Notes: a model not told the origin generated them from the letters alone. Positions 16,366-25,117 are shown, counted from the stretch's first letter. The stretch is 64,000 bases of DNA from Pseudomonas kilonensis (GCF_001269885.1 NZ_LHVH01000020.1:62001-126000); one strand, 5' to 3'. Made by a program: numbers and translations.

Positions 16366-17442
16366 TCAAGCCCCGGCCAAGGTCGGATAGTCCGTATAAC
16401 CGCGCTCGTCGCCCTGGTAGAACGTCGATGCATCAGGGGTGTTCAGCGCCTGGCCTCGTTTGAAGCGCTCCACCAGGTCCGGGTTTGCCAAAAACGGCGT
16501 ACCGAATGCCACCAGATCTGCTTCTCCACGGCTGATGGCCGTGGCGGCGCGTTCGGCGCTGTAGCCGCCATTGGCAATGTACGTCCCGCCGAAACGGCGC
16601 TTGAGTTCCAGGAAGTTGAATGGGCCTTCGCCCAGTTCCACGATGTGCAGGTAAGCCAGGCCATAGCGGCTGAGCATTCTGGCCGTGTAGTCGAATGTCG
16701 CTTGCGGGTTGCTGTCGCTCATCGAGAAGTAGCTGAAGATCGGCGACAGGCGAACGCCGACGCGGCTGGCGCCGAAGACTTCGATCACCGACTCGACCAC
16801 TTCCTTGAGCAAACGTGCACGGTTCTCGATCGAGCCGCCGTAGGCATCGGTACGTTGGTTGGTGCCGTCACGCAGGAACTGGTCGATCAAGTAGCCGTTA
16901 GCGCCATGAATCTCCACGCCGTCGAAGCCGGCCAGCTTCGCGTTGGCCGCGGCCTGACGGAAGTCGGCGACCACGCCGGGAATTTCATCGAGCTCCAGGG
17001 CCCGTGGCAGTTCATAGGGCTTGAGGCCTTCGGGGGTGTAGATCTCGCCATCGGCCTTGATTGCCGAGGGGGCTACGGGTTGGGCGCCGTTGACCTGCAC
17101 CAACGGATGGGAAAGACGGCCTACATGCCAGAGCTGCAAGAATATCTGCCCGCCCTCGGCATGGACCGCGTCGGTCACCTGTTTCCAACCGGTAATCTGC
17201 TCAGGGGTAAAGATCCCTGGCGTTCTCAGGTAACCCTTGCCCTGGGCCGACACCTGGGAGCCTTCGCTGACGATCAGGCCGGCGCTGGCGCGTTGGCTGT
17301 AGTACTCGGCCATCAGGGGCGTGGCGGCATCGCCAGCACCTGCGCGGCTGCGGGTCATGGGCGCCATGATCATGCGGTTTTTCAGGGACAGCTTGCCGAC
17401 TTGAGTGCGGGACAACAGAAGATCGAGACCGATGTCAGTCAT
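16366..17442 (-). CDS. Old Yellow Enzyme family alkene reductase (NemA/XenB-like)
   Basis: 358 residues beginning MTDIGLDLLLSRTQVGKLSL. FMN beta/alpha-barrel of the OYE family: NRMIMAPMTRSRA at the first strand, FLQLWHVGRLSHP carrying the substrate-binding region, GFDGVEIHGANGYLIDQFLR (the HxxN pair that hydrogen-bonds electrophiles), NRARLLKEVVESVIEVFG and DLVAFGTPFLANPDLVERF. Such enzymes reduce activated alkenes, maleimides, nitrate esters and nitroaromatics with NADPH. Pseudomonas xenobiotic reductases have this length and motif set. It is separated from the TGTACA boxes by about 30 nt but points towards them, so it is not obviously controlled by them. Confidence 0.9.
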   Translation of the reverse strand: MTDIGLDLLLSRTQVGKLSLKNRMIMAPMTRSRAGAGDAATPLMAEYYSQRASAGLIVSEGSQVSAQGKGYLRTPGIFTPEQITGWKQVTDAVHAEGGQIFLQLWHVGRLSHPLVQVNGAQPVAPSAIKADGEIYTPEGLKPYELPRALELDEIPGVVADFRQAAANAKLAGFDGVEIHGANGYLIDQFLRDGTNQRTDAYGGSIENRARLLKEVVESVIEVFGASRVGVRLSPIFSYFSMSDSNPQATFDYTARMLSRYGLAYLHIVELGEGPFNFLELKRRFGGTYIANGGYSAERAATAISRGEADLVAFGTPFLANPDLVERFKRGQALNTPDASTFYQGDERGYTDYPTLAGA

Positions 17443-17493
17443 GATTCACCTCTAAGGGATCGGGTATGAATTAGGGATTGAGTAGAGGGTCGG

Positions 17494-18333
17494 CTAAGCC
17501 AACCGACCCTCTTGTTGCAAAAGGGCGCCGATGCGCTGGATTTCTTTCTCGCCCTTTTCCAGGGCGGCCTCGCTGGTGTGCACCGAGTAGTAGCCCATCA
17601 CCAGGTCATGGGGATGCTTGACCGCCGAACCGAGCACGAAGGAGGTCGCGCCCCGGGCAACGATGTCGATGGCCTCGCCGGACGCTTCGAATACCACCAT
17701 TTCTCCGGCATTGACGTTGCCGCCAGCATCGAGACTGCCGCTGTTGACCGCCAGCCAGGCGACGGTGTGCCCGGCCGGTGGCGTGTAGCGCCAGTGCTCG
17801 TTGTCCTGCAACTGCACGGCGAGGTAATTCATGCCTGCTGGCGCCGCAACATTGCTGCGGGCTGCGCCGTATTGGCCGAGCAACACCAGCGCCGGACCTT
17901 CACGGGGGATCTCGGAGGGCGCCAGGTAGACGCTGTGGGCCGGGGCATTTTCTTCTGCCGCCGGCAGTGCAACCCAGAGCTGGAAGCCTTGGATCGGCGA
18001 ACCCGCAACCGGTCGGGCGGTGTGCCATACGCCGTTACCGGCTTGCATCCACTCCATGCCACCGCTGGGCAACGTGCCGGACTGGCCCGTGGTGTCTTCG
18101 TAGATCACCTGGCCCTCGATCATGTAGGTCAGCGTGGCGATCCCGGAATGAGGGTGCATACCGAAACCTCTTTGCATGGCATCGGCGTTGAAGGCGAAGT
18201 GATCGAGAAACACGAATGGCTTGCAGAGCTGGCCCAGGTCACCTGGGCTCATGAGCCGGGTGATCGGCCCATGGCTGCTGCCGGAGGTGCGGTGGACGAT
18301 GGCGCGGGGCGGTGCTGCGACGATGCTGTTCAT
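17494..18333 (-). CDS. Pirin family protein
   Basis: 279 residues from the ATG at 18333 (MNSIVAAPPRAIVHRTSGSS). The in-frame upstream extension crosses the promoter and the LysR gene and is rejected. Bicupin pirin features: LGQLCKPFVFLDHFAFN, FGMHPHSGIATLTYMIEGQV (the HPHxG...E metal-binding set), GGMEWMQAGNGVWHTA and GFQLWVALPAAEE. Pirins bind one iron; some, such as YhhW, have quercetin dioxygenase activity. Role here unknown. Divergent from a LysR-type regulator 122 nt away, a common pirin/LysR arrangement, so that regulator probably controls it. Confidence 0.9.
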   Translation of the reverse strand: MNSIVAAPPRAIVHRTSGSSHGPITRLMSPGDLGQLCKPFVFLDHFAFNADAMQRGFGMHPHSGIATLTYMIEGQVIYEDTTGQSGTLPSGGMEWMQAGNGVWHTARPVAGSPIQGFQLWVALPAAEENAPAHSVYLAPSEIPREGPALVLLGQYGAARSNVAAPAGMNYLAVQLQDNEHWRYTPPAGHTVAWLAVNSGSLDAGGNVNAGEMVVFEASGEAIDIVARGATSFVLGSAVKHPHDLVMGYYSVHTSEAALEKGEKEIQRIGALLQQEGRLA

Positions 18334-18454
18334 GGGGTGCCTCCAAGTCTTGGGCGGTGGGCCTCGATGCGAGAAGGATAAGTGCCTGCCAATAGATTGA
18401 TTAGTCGATACAATCGGATTGAACTCATCCACAAAACGAAGGAATGTGCGCGCC

Positions 18455-19369
18455 ATGCTCGATCTCAACGATGTTGCGCTGTTCGTCCAGGTGGTCCGCA
18501 GCGGCAGCTTCGCCGAAGCCGCCAGGCGCTTGGGCATGCCTTCCAATACCGTCAGCCGACGGGTCCAGCAGTTGGAGGCGCAGCTTGAATCGCGACTTCT
18601 GCAGCGCTCGACCCGCAAACTCACGTTGACCCATGCGGGCCAGGGGTTTTATGAACGCTGTGTGGATGCGGTGGACGGCCTGATGGATGCCGGACAGGAA
18701 CTGATGATGGGCAGCGAGGAGCCCAGCGGCCTGGTGCGCATCGCAGCGATGGCGGATTTTTTCGATTTTTTCCCGATGGAATGGGTGGCCGACTTTTTAG
18801 CCGCGCATCCGCGAGTGCAACTTGATTTCGTGCTCAGCGATGCCCGGGTCGACCTGATTGCCGACCGCATCGACGTGGCCTTTCGCGGCGGTCCCTTGCA
18901 GGACTCGGGGTATGTCGGTCGCCAACTGCTCAAGAACGACGGTGACGGCATGGTTGCCAGCCCCGCGTACATTGCCGCGCGCGGCGCACCGCTTTCGTTG
19001 CAGGACCTGGCTCACCACGACGGCGTGAGTTTCGCTCATCCCGGCGGCATGACCCATTGGCGATTCGTTGGCCCGGACGGCATCGAGGAACAGGTGCAGA
19101 TCGCCAGCCGATTCCACGCCAACACCGCCCAGGCGCTGCGCAGGGCGACCGTCGCAGGCCTGGGCATCGCCGTGTTGCCGGGGGCGCTGAGCAGCCTCGA
19201 CCTGGAAGCCGGAAGGCTGGTGCGGGTGCTGCCGCAATACCAGCGCATCGGCTTCGGCCTGAATGTGCTCTATCCGAGCCGGCGGCAGTTGCCGCTGGCG
19301 GTTTCGGCATTCATCGGGTTGGTGATGGAGAAGCTTGAGCTCAAGGCGTTTCCGGCGCGGATGATGTAG
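18455..19369 (+). CDS. LysR family transcriptional regulator, divergent from pirin
   Basis: 304 residues from the ATG at 18455 (MLDLNDVALFVQVVRSGSFA). N-terminal winged helix with AARRLGMPSNTVSRRVQQLE, then LLQRSTRKLTLTHAGQGFYE. The effector domain (SGLVRIAAMADFFDFFP, RIDVAFRGGPLQDSGYVGRQ, LRRATVAGLGIAVLP) is of the periplasmic-binding type close to the AaeR/DsdC-like subgroup that often carries LMDAGQE spacers. Likely regulates the pirin gene and itself from the shared 122-nt region, which has AT-rich dyad-like sequence around 18395-18425. Inducer not predictable. Confidence 0.9.
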   Translation: MLDLNDVALFVQVVRSGSFAEAARRLGMPSNTVSRRVQQLEAQLESRLLQRSTRKLTLTHAGQGFYERCVDAVDGLMDAGQELMMGSEEPSGLVRIAAMADFFDFFPMEWVADFLAAHPRVQLDFVLSDARVDLIADRIDVAFRGGPLQDSGYVGRQLLKNDGDGMVASPAYIAARGAPLSLQDLAHHDGVSFAHPGGMTHWRFVGPDGIEEQVQIASRFHANTAQALRRATVAGLGIAVLPGALSSLDLEAGRLVRVLPQYQRIGFGLNVLYPSRRQLPLAVSAFIGLVMEKLELKAFPARMM

Positions 19370-19503
19370 ACAAGCCTGGGTGCTCCATTTTGCATTTTTC
19401 ATCCCGGCGGCTAGTCTCACCTGCGTGTTCTGAGGCGCCCTTGAAACTCTGGACGAGTTCAGCTGTGGCCCCATGTCAACCCGATCAAGACAGGGATAAT
19501 CTT

Positions 19504-20121
19504 ATGCCGGTTGTTTTGCATCAGTTCACCGTGGCCATGGGCGGCGTCATGAACCCAGGTTATCTCGAAGCGTTGGAACTCGCCCGGCAATGCGCGACGC
19601 ATGCCCATACCCAGGCCCTGCCGGGAGCTGGCATTGCCCACGGCTCCTGTTGGGCCGCATTGGCAACGGTGTCCAATCCGGGCGCAGGTTTTCCCTTGGG
19701 GAATGCGGTAGCGGGCGGGGCGGCCCTGCCTTATGGCGTGGTATTTGGAAATTCACGCTTTTCAATCGTTGGCGCCTTCGCTGTTGTGCCCGGCGCGCCT
19801 GCGGTCGGGTTTTCCGGTCATGCGGAGCGTAACGCCTTGGTGGTGGCGGGCGGCAATGGCTTGGTGCCCTATGGCCTTGTCGCGCCAAATGCCGGGGACT
19901 GGGTGATGTACGTTCAACTGCATCCCTGCCAATACTGCTTGCCATGGCTGCAAGGCGCCGGAGGCGGCGGACTGCTCAATCCTTTTGCGGGGCTGATCGC
20001 CGGGGCCCAGAACCTTCATGTCTGGTATCGGTGGGCACACAACCCGGTCGGGTGCGCAGCCAAGGACACCTGGAACGGCCTGCCCCTGGCGACCAAGCTC
20101 GCGCAGATCAATACCTGGTGA
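19504..20121 (+). CDS. Orphan protein with cytidine-deaminase-fold zinc motifs
   Basis: 205 residues from the ATG at 19504, with AGGGA 7-8 nt upstream; earlier in-frame codons lie in probable promoter sequence. I do not recognise a named family. It shows the two zinc motifs of the deaminase superfamily in order: HAERNAL (H-A-E, about residues 109-115) and HPCQYC (P-C-x-x-C) about 35 residues later. The N-terminal half is glycine- and alanine-rich (GAGFPLGNAVAGGAALPYG), and the C-terminus has VWYRWAHNPVGCAAKDTWN. No signal peptide and no toxin-delivery domains are fused. A nucleoside, nucleotide or nucleic-acid deaminase is possible. No obvious immunity gene is adjacent. Confidence 0.6.
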   Translation: MPVVLHQFTVAMGGVMNPGYLEALELARQCATHAHTQALPGAGIAHGSCWAALATVSNPGAGFPLGNAVAGGAALPYGVVFGNSRFSIVGAFAVVPGAPAVGFSGHAERNALVVAGGNGLVPYGLVAPNAGDWVMYVQLHPCQYCLPWLQGAGGGGLLNPFAGLIAGAQNLHVWYRWAHNPVGCAAKDTWNGLPLATKLAQINTW

Positions 20122-20144
20122 ACAGACGCAGCGATTAGAGAAAC

Positions 20145-20237
20145 AGGTGGGCGCGAGCCTGCTCGCGATGACGGCGGATCAACCAACATCAATGTTGATT
20201 GACACACAGCTATCGCCAGTAGCCTCGCTCCCATCGG
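20145..20237. repeat. Degenerate REPIN
   Basis: Left arm AGGTGGGCGCGAGCCTGCTC and right arm GCCTCGCTCCCATCGG are eroded versions of the REP core, separated by about 60 nt. They lie between the deaminase-like gene and the terminator of the flavoprotein gene. Confidence 0.55.
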
Positions 20238-20257
20238 TTTGGTGCTGGTTTTTCATC

Positions 20258-20292
20258 AAAAAAACGCCCGCCGAAGAATCATTGGCAGGCGT
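20258..20292 (-). terminator. Rho-independent terminator of the NDH-2-like gene
   Basis: On the minus strand, ACGCCTGCC and GGCGGGCGT form a 9-bp stem with one G-U pair around an 11-nt loop, followed by a run of seven T. It lies 52 nt after the stop of the minus-strand flavoprotein gene. Confidence 0.8.
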
Positions 20293-20344
20293 CTGGGAAA
20301 GACCGGCGCAGAAAGGAGAGACTGGCCGGAGTAGGCAGTAAGGG

Positions 20345-21547
20345 TCAGGCCACCGGAATCAAAGGGTCAGCCGCCGCCAGGGCCGCGGCGCGGTCAGCGG
20401 CGGGCGGGTAGATCCACACACTGTTAATCTGGGTCTTGAGATCCTTGGCTTCCTGCCCGACCAGCTTGAGTTGGCGATCCCAACCTTCGGTATACACCGC
20501 ACCCCAGGCGCCCAGGTCCAGGCAGGTCACGTACTTGGGTTGGCTGTAGGGCATCGGCGCCACACCCAGCAGGTCGGCCGCGACGTTGTTGCCGGCGTAG
20601 CGACCCAGGGAGATGGCGTGCTGGCAAGACATCGCCGCGTAATTGCCCAGTGTGTCGGTGGCGGCATAGGCCACGTCACCGGTGGCGAATATGTCGTTTT
20701 GCCCCAACACTTTCAGATGGCCGTCGACGTGCAGGCGACCCTGGTGATCGCGGGTGCCAGGCACTTGCTGGGTCAGTGGGTGGGCACGGAAACCCACGGT
20801 CCAGATCACGGTATTGGACTCGATACGCTGGCCGTTCGACAGGGTGACACCGCCGGCATCCACCGAATCGACTGAAGCATTGAGGATCCATTCGATGCCC
20901 AGGTGATCGGACGCTTCGATCACGGAGGGGCGAATGCCGTCGCCCAACGATGCGCCGATCTGCGGCGCGCGATCCACCACGATGACCCGGATGTTCGCGT
21001 CCTCACCCAGGGCGGCCCGCAGACGGGTTGGCATTTCGGTGGCGGTTTCGATGCCGGTGAAGCCGCCGCCGGCCACCACCACGGTGTTGCGGGCTGGGCT
21101 GTCCGGCAGGTTTTTGAGGGACTTGATGTGGGTTTCGAGGCGCGTTGCCTGTTCGATCTCATCGACGTCGAAGGCATGTTCGAGCATGCCTTTGAGGTCG
21201 GGGCGAAACAGTTTACTGCCCGCCGCCAGTACCAATCGGTCGTAACCCAGGCTGCCCTGGGTGCCGAACACGTCCACGTAGCCGACCCGTTTGCCCTCGA
21301 CGTCGATACTGCTCGCCGAGCCCTGTACGAACTTCACGCCCACTGCGTCGAACAGTCCGTCCAGCGGAGCCATCATGGTGTGGACGTCCGGCTCATAGAA
21401 ACGAGGCCGGATGCGCAATTCCGCCTGGGGCGCCAGGACAGTAATCTGCACGTCATTTCGATCATGCTGGTCCAGCAGGCGGGCCGCGCTCAATGCGCTC
21501 CATACCCCGCCGAAACCAGCACCAATAACCAGAATTTGCTGTTTCAT
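20345..21547 (-). CDS. NAD(P)/FAD-dependent oxidoreductase, type II NADH dehydrogenase-like
   Basis: 400 residues from the ATG at 21547 (MKQQILVIGAGFGG). The longer in-frame extension has no family features. Two dinucleotide-binding motifs are present: IGAGFGGVWSALSAARLL for FAD and VVVAGGGFTGIETATEMPTR for NAD(P)H. The FAD C-terminal motif is NDIFATGDVAYA, and YDRLVLAAGSKLFRPDL is the usual connecting strand. NDH-2 enzymes pass electrons from NADH to quinone at the membrane face. This protein is at the short end of that family and lacks an evident C-terminal amphipathic anchor, so a soluble disulfide- or quinone-reductase role is also possible. Monocistronic, with its own terminator. Confidence 0.82.
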   Translation of the reverse strand: MKQQILVIGAGFGGVWSALSAARLLDQHDRNDVQITVLAPQAELRIRPRFYEPDVHTMMAPLDGLFDAVGVKFVQGSASSIDVEGKRVGYVDVFGTQGSLGYDRLVLAAGSKLFRPDLKGMLEHAFDVDEIEQATRLETHIKSLKNLPDSPARNTVVVAGGGFTGIETATEMPTRLRAALGEDANIRVIVVDRAPQIGASLGDGIRPSVIEASDHLGIEWILNASVDSVDAGGVTLSNGQRIESNTVIWTVGFRAHPLTQQVPGTRDHQGRLHVDGHLKVLGQNDIFATGDVAYAATDTLGNYAAMSCQHAISLGRYAGNNVAADLLGVAPMPYSQPKYVTCLDLGAWGAVYTEGWDRQLKLVGQEAKDLKTQINSVWIYPPAADRAAALAAADPLIPVA

Positions 21548-21783
21548 GATGTGCTCCCGAAGACAAAATCGATACGTTGAATGAATTAAACTTTTCAGCG
21601 TGACCGTGGCGCGAAGTACTCCAGAAATGCCTGGCTCCAATGTATTTACATCGAGCACATTCAGTTTCGGTTCGCTGTAGGAAATCTTATTGGCCGGGAC
21701 TGTGTTTAACACTTCTACATAAGGTCATCGGACCCATGCTTGGGTAGGTGTGGTCTATACGAAGGTATGAGGGGGCGGTGCAG

Positions 21784-22158
21784 TCAAGCAGACCGGGCCA
21801 GTACCGATTCGATACAGGCGATCAATTCAGCACAGTCGAAGGGTTTCGGGAAAAACGCCACCGGCTCGGGCGTGCCAGCGCTGACACGCGGTGGCACGCC
21901 AGGGTATCCGGTGATGAAAATTATCGGGATATGAATGCCCAGGGTCGACAGTTGATCGTACATCTGAATACCCGTCATGCCGGGCATTTGTATATCCGAT
22001 ATCAGGCAGGCTGTATTTTCAAGTTCGCAGGAAGATAAAAAGTCCAAGGCGCTGGCGTATGTTTCAACCCGATATCCGTGGGAACGTAACAAACCATCCA
22101 GGGCAACTCTAACTGATTCATCATCATCAATAATTGAAATAATTGCGGTGTTGGACAT
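21784..22158 (-). CDS. Stand-alone receiver domain response regulator
   Basis: 124 residues, receiver domain only. IISIIDDDESVRVAL carries the acidic pair, CLISDIQMPGMTG the phosphoacceptor D55, FITGYPG the conserved Thr and FFPKPFDCAELI the switch Lys. No output domain follows. It lies about 100 nt downstream of, and co-directional with, the kinase/FixJ-type regulator pair, so it may be a second phosphate acceptor or sink for that kinase. The receiver resembles FixJ-type more than CheY. It has a lower GC feel than its neighbours (AT-rich codons around 22040-22150), which may hint at separate acquisition. Confidence 0.85.
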   Translation of the reverse strand: MSNTAIISIIDDDESVRVALDGLLRSHGYRVETYASALDFLSSCELENTACLISDIQMPGMTGIQMYDQLSTLGIHIPIIFITGYPGVPPRVSAGTPEPVAFFPKPFDCAELIACIESVLARSA

Positions 22159-22259
22159 GTCGATACCTGGGGTGATATCAGGTAGCCATAAAGGCGCCCG
22201 TTATCAGTGCAAGATACGCCGTCCAATGGGCCCGCCAAGTATACGTGGGTATGAACTTT

Positions 22260-22910
22260 CTACTGCTCGCCACGCAATTCAAGTACCTGGGCCATGCGCA
22301 CCAGATCGGCGAACGAACGTGCGCACATTTTGCGCATGGCTTGGCCGCGGTGAATCTTGACCGTGATTTCACTCAAGCCTATTTCCCCGGCGATCTGCTT
22401 GTTCATCAAGCCAGACGCTGCCAGCGCCATGACCTGCTGCTCCCGGGGCGTCAATGTGGCGTAGCGATCAATAAGTTGCTGGTGGCTGCGTGCTGACTCG
22501 TGTCGCAGCCGGTCCTGCTGATGAGCGGCGGCTACGGCATCGATCAGGTCCTGCTCGCGAAACGGTTTGGCGAGGAAATCCACGGCACCGGCCTTCATTG
22601 CCCGCACGGTCATGGCGATGTCACCGTAACCGGTCATGAACACGATGGGCAGGTGAACGTTGGCCGCGGCCAGTTGGCGTTGGCAATCCAGGCCGCTGGC
22701 ACCTTGCAGCCGCACATCCAGTACCAGGCAACTGGGCAGGTCGAGCCGGGGATGGTTCATGAATTGCGCGACCGAACCGAACAAATGGACCTGCAGGCCG
22801 ATGGAGCGCAGCAGGCTGCCGAGGGATTGGCGCAGCGGTGCGTCGTCGTCGACGATGTAGACGACGGGGGCATCGCCGATGACAGGGTGGGTGGTGTGTG
22901 TGGGGTTCAT
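22260..22910 (-). CDS. FixJ/NarL-type response regulator with LuxR helix-turn-helix
   Basis: 216 residues from the ATG at 22910 (MNPTHTTHPVIGDAPVVYIV), which overlaps the kinase stop by 4 nt. The receiver has DDDAPLRQSL, phosphoacceptor D65 in CLVLDVRLQG, FMTGYGD and DFLAKPFREQDLIDAV. The C-terminal LuxR-type DNA-binding domain reads LTPREQQVMALAASGLMNKQ then GLSEITVKIHRG. The architecture is FixJ/TtrR-like. It is predicted to activate unknown targets when phosphorylated by the neighbouring kinase. Overlap and orientation make it a cognate pair. Confidence 0.93.
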   Translation of the reverse strand: MNPTHTTHPVIGDAPVVYIVDDDAPLRQSLGSLLRSIGLQVHLFGSVAQFMNHPRLDLPSCLVLDVRLQGASGLDCQRQLAAANVHLPIVFMTGYGDIAMTVRAMKAGAVDFLAKPFREQDLIDAVAAAHQQDRLRHESARSHQQLIDRYATLTPREQQVMALAASGLMNKQIAGEIGLSEITVKIHRGQAMRKMCARSFADLVRMAQVLELRGEQ

Positions 22911-24421
22911 TGGGTGTTCTCCGCCAGGGTGATGCAAGCGAGCAGCGGCAGCGCGAACCTGAACGAGGTGCCTTGGTCGGCTTCGCTGGTCGCCCAGAGC
23001 CTGCCGTCATGGAAATCGATGATGGACCGGCAGATGGAAAGGCCCATGCCCAGGCCGTTTTCCTTGGTGGTAAAAAACGCATTGAACAAGGACGGCAGGA
23101 CCTCGGGAGCAATGCCGGTTCCGTGGTCGGTCACCTCCAGCAGCGCTTCGTCATCCTCTGTCCATGTGCGTATGTGCAGGATTCTTGCGTGTATCTTGAC
23201 CCCGTCCATGGCATGACAGGCATTGATGATCAGATTGATGATCACTTGCTGCAGTTGCACCCGGTCTGCGCTGACCTGGCCGTCCGTCGCCGCCAGGTCC
23301 AGCTTCGCCCGGACTTTATGATGAGCCAGTTGCTGCTGGACCAGGTTCAGGGTCTCGCGGACGATGTCGTCCAGCCGTTCGGGCTGGCGCAACGGGTCGC
23401 ACTTGCGCGACAGCGCCCTGATACCGCTGATGACCTCGCTGGCACGACAGCCGTTGGCGACGATCCGGTCGAGGCAATCCAGGGCTTCATCGAGATCAGG
23501 TTCCGGACGTTCGAGCCATCGGCGGCAGGCCTCGCCGCTGCTGGTGATGGCCGTCAGTGGCTGGTTGACCTCGTGGGCAATGGACGCGGCCATTTCCCCC
23601 AGGGAGGTCAAGCGAGTGACGTGGGCCAGTTGGCTCTGGGCGCGGAACAGTGCTTCTTCGGACAGCTTGCCGGCGGTGACGTCCATGAGTGCGCCGAGGT
23701 ACTGGAAACGGCCATGCTGGACGAGCAGTGGACTGGCGATCATGTGGATATGCTTGATACGCCCATCAGGCATCAGCAGGCGCAGCTTGACCTCTATCTG
23801 TGGTTCGCCGCCGGCGGCCTGCAAGAAAACCCCGCGTGCCAACTCCAGGTCCTCAGGGTGGGTGCGCTCCAGCATCATCGACACCGTCGGTGTTTTGCTG
23901 GGTGGGTATTCGAAGATCCGTGCCGATTCCTCCGACCAGGACATCTCTTTCCGATCACCGCGAAAGCCCACGCTGCCGGTCTGGCTCAGGCGCTGGGCGC
24001 CGATCAGATAGGCCTCGTTATGCCGCAGGCTGTCGGACGCCTGCTTGCTGCGCAAGGCCAGGAACGCGATGGCCGACAATGCGGTCAGGCAGCGAAAGAA
24101 GCCGGTGGTCGATTCCCAGCGGTGATAGCCTCCGTTGTACAAGAACATCGCGGTGAGCAGGAACATGCTCATCAGCGCGACGGCGATCACCAAGTTGATT
24201 GAAAACAAGTTGGCCGCCATCAACAACAAGGTGATGTACAGCAGAGTCGGGGCCAGGTCGGAATGGGTTTCGGAGTTGATGATGACAATTCCGCAGGCCA
24301 CCACCAGGCCTACCAACCAGCCGAGGGCGTTGACCAGCGGGTGGGTGCTGATGCCCATCGACGGTCGCGGCCCGCTCTGGCATGGGGTGTATCGAAGGCT
24401 GTCATAGACGTTCTTGAGCAT
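22907..24421 (-). CDS. Membrane sensor histidine kinase with PAS domain
   Basis: About 504 residues if the ATG at 24421 is used; in-frame starts up to 24562 are possible and no start has a convincing ribosome site. The N-terminal half has four or five TM helices (NALGWLVGLVVACGIVIINS, LLYITLLLMAANLFSINLVI, ALMSMFLLTAMFLYNGGY), then a PAS/PAC domain (GAQRLSQTGSVGF, FEYPPSKTPTVSMMLERTHP). The kinase H-box is SIAHEVNQPLTAITSSG with H about 283, of the FixL/DctB-like NQPL class. ATPase motifs follow: NLIINACHAM, DHGTGIAP and GLGMGLSICRSII. Signal unknown. It forms an operon with the FixJ-type regulator. Confidence 0.88.
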   Translation of the reverse strand: MLKNVYDSLRYTPCQSGPRPSMGISTHPLVNALGWLVGLVVACGIVIINSETHSDLAPTLLYITLLLMAANLFSINLVIAVALMSMFLLTAMFLYNGGYHRWESTTGFFRCLTALSAIAFLALRSKQASDSLRHNEAYLIGAQRLSQTGSVGFRGDRKEMSWSEESARIFEYPPSKTPTVSMMLERTHPEDLELARGVFLQAAGGEPQIEVKLRLLMPDGRIKHIHMIASPLLVQHGRFQYLGALMDVTAGKLSEEALFRAQSQLAHVTRLTSLGEMAASIAHEVNQPLTAITSSGEACRRWLERPEPDLDEALDCLDRIVANGCRASEVISGIRALSRKCDPLRQPERLDDIVRETLNLVQQQLAHHKVRAKLDLAATDGQVSADRVQLQQVIINLIINACHAMDGVKIHARILHIRTWTEDDEALLEVTDHGTGIAPEVLPSLFNAFFTTKENGLGMGLSICRSIIDFHDGRLWATSEADQGTSFRFALPLLACITLAENTQ

Positions 24422-24565
24422 CGCGGAGGGTAGGGGCACGCTGGCAGACCTTCTGTTTTTACGGGGTCTCGCTCTGGGATGTCGGGGAGACAGAGCATCG
24501 ATTCGTATCTTAGAAGCGGCCCTTTGTCTGAGGTAGGACATAAAACCCTGAAATCCCGCCAAGTC

Positions 24566-24702
24566 GCGCCTAAGAGAGGGGCCGCTGCGCAGCCCAGCGG
24601 GAGCAAGCTCTCATGGAACAAATTACAACTTGCTGATTTTTAATAAAAAAATTTCTGCTGAAATAAATCGGCCATGTGTCTCAGGTAGGTAAGAACACTC
24701 CC
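24566..24702. other. Intergenic, first part: repeat fragment
   Basis: This is the first 137 nt of a gene-free stretch that runs to the LysR start at 25118. It contains a fragment of the CTGTGGCGAGGGG repeat family at about 24572-24612 (GGGGCCGCTGCGCAGCCCAG) and an AT-rich stretch (24625-24670). No ORF here shows coding character. Confidence 0.5.
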
Positions 24703-24853
24703 TTTGTGGCGAGGGGATTTAGCGAAACGTCGCACCGCCCCGCTGGGCTGCGTAGCAGCCCCCAAAACCAGGCAACTCGGTGTGCCAGGAAGATTGAGTT
24801 GACTGCTTTAGGGCCGCTGCGCGCCCCAGCGGGGATAAATCCCCTCGCCACAG
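24703..24853. repeat. Long inverted repeat, GTGGCGAGGGGATTTA type
   Basis: Outer arms TTTGTGGCGAGGGGATTTAG and AAATCCCCTCGCCACAGG, with inner GC-rich blocks CCGCCCCGCTGGGCTGCG and CCGCTGCGCGCCCCAGCGGG. Same family as 6791-6933, in the opposite orientation by its inner arms (the arm carrying CGAAACGTCGCACCGCC is on the left here and on the right there). The remaining intergenic DNA to 25117 contains another eroded half (CTCCCTCGCCACAAACGG near 24900) and otherwise nothing I can identify. Confidence 0.8.
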
Positions 24854-25117
24854 GGCCTTGTTCCCTGCGCGACAGCGCAGCGTCGAAGACGCGGCGGGGA
24901 CTCCCTCGCCACAAACGGCGCTGTTCGCCACGGGCCCGGGTGTATACCGAAGTATTGATGACGCCGCCCAAAGGGTGAGTCGAGTGTCCCCATGTACGAC
25001 AGACACTGGCCCGCCCCGGGGATTAGGCTTTCAACACCTCGTCGCCGCCGTGCCTTGATGAAGGGCCTAGGTGGTGATCTTGTTCACTTCTGACTCAATG
25101 GCCTGGCGCCTGAGGCG

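Noticed and set aside
22898..24202. 434-codon plus-strand ORF opposite the histidine kinase
   Set aside because: The minus-strand kinase has all H, N and G boxes; the plus frame has no recognisable domain.
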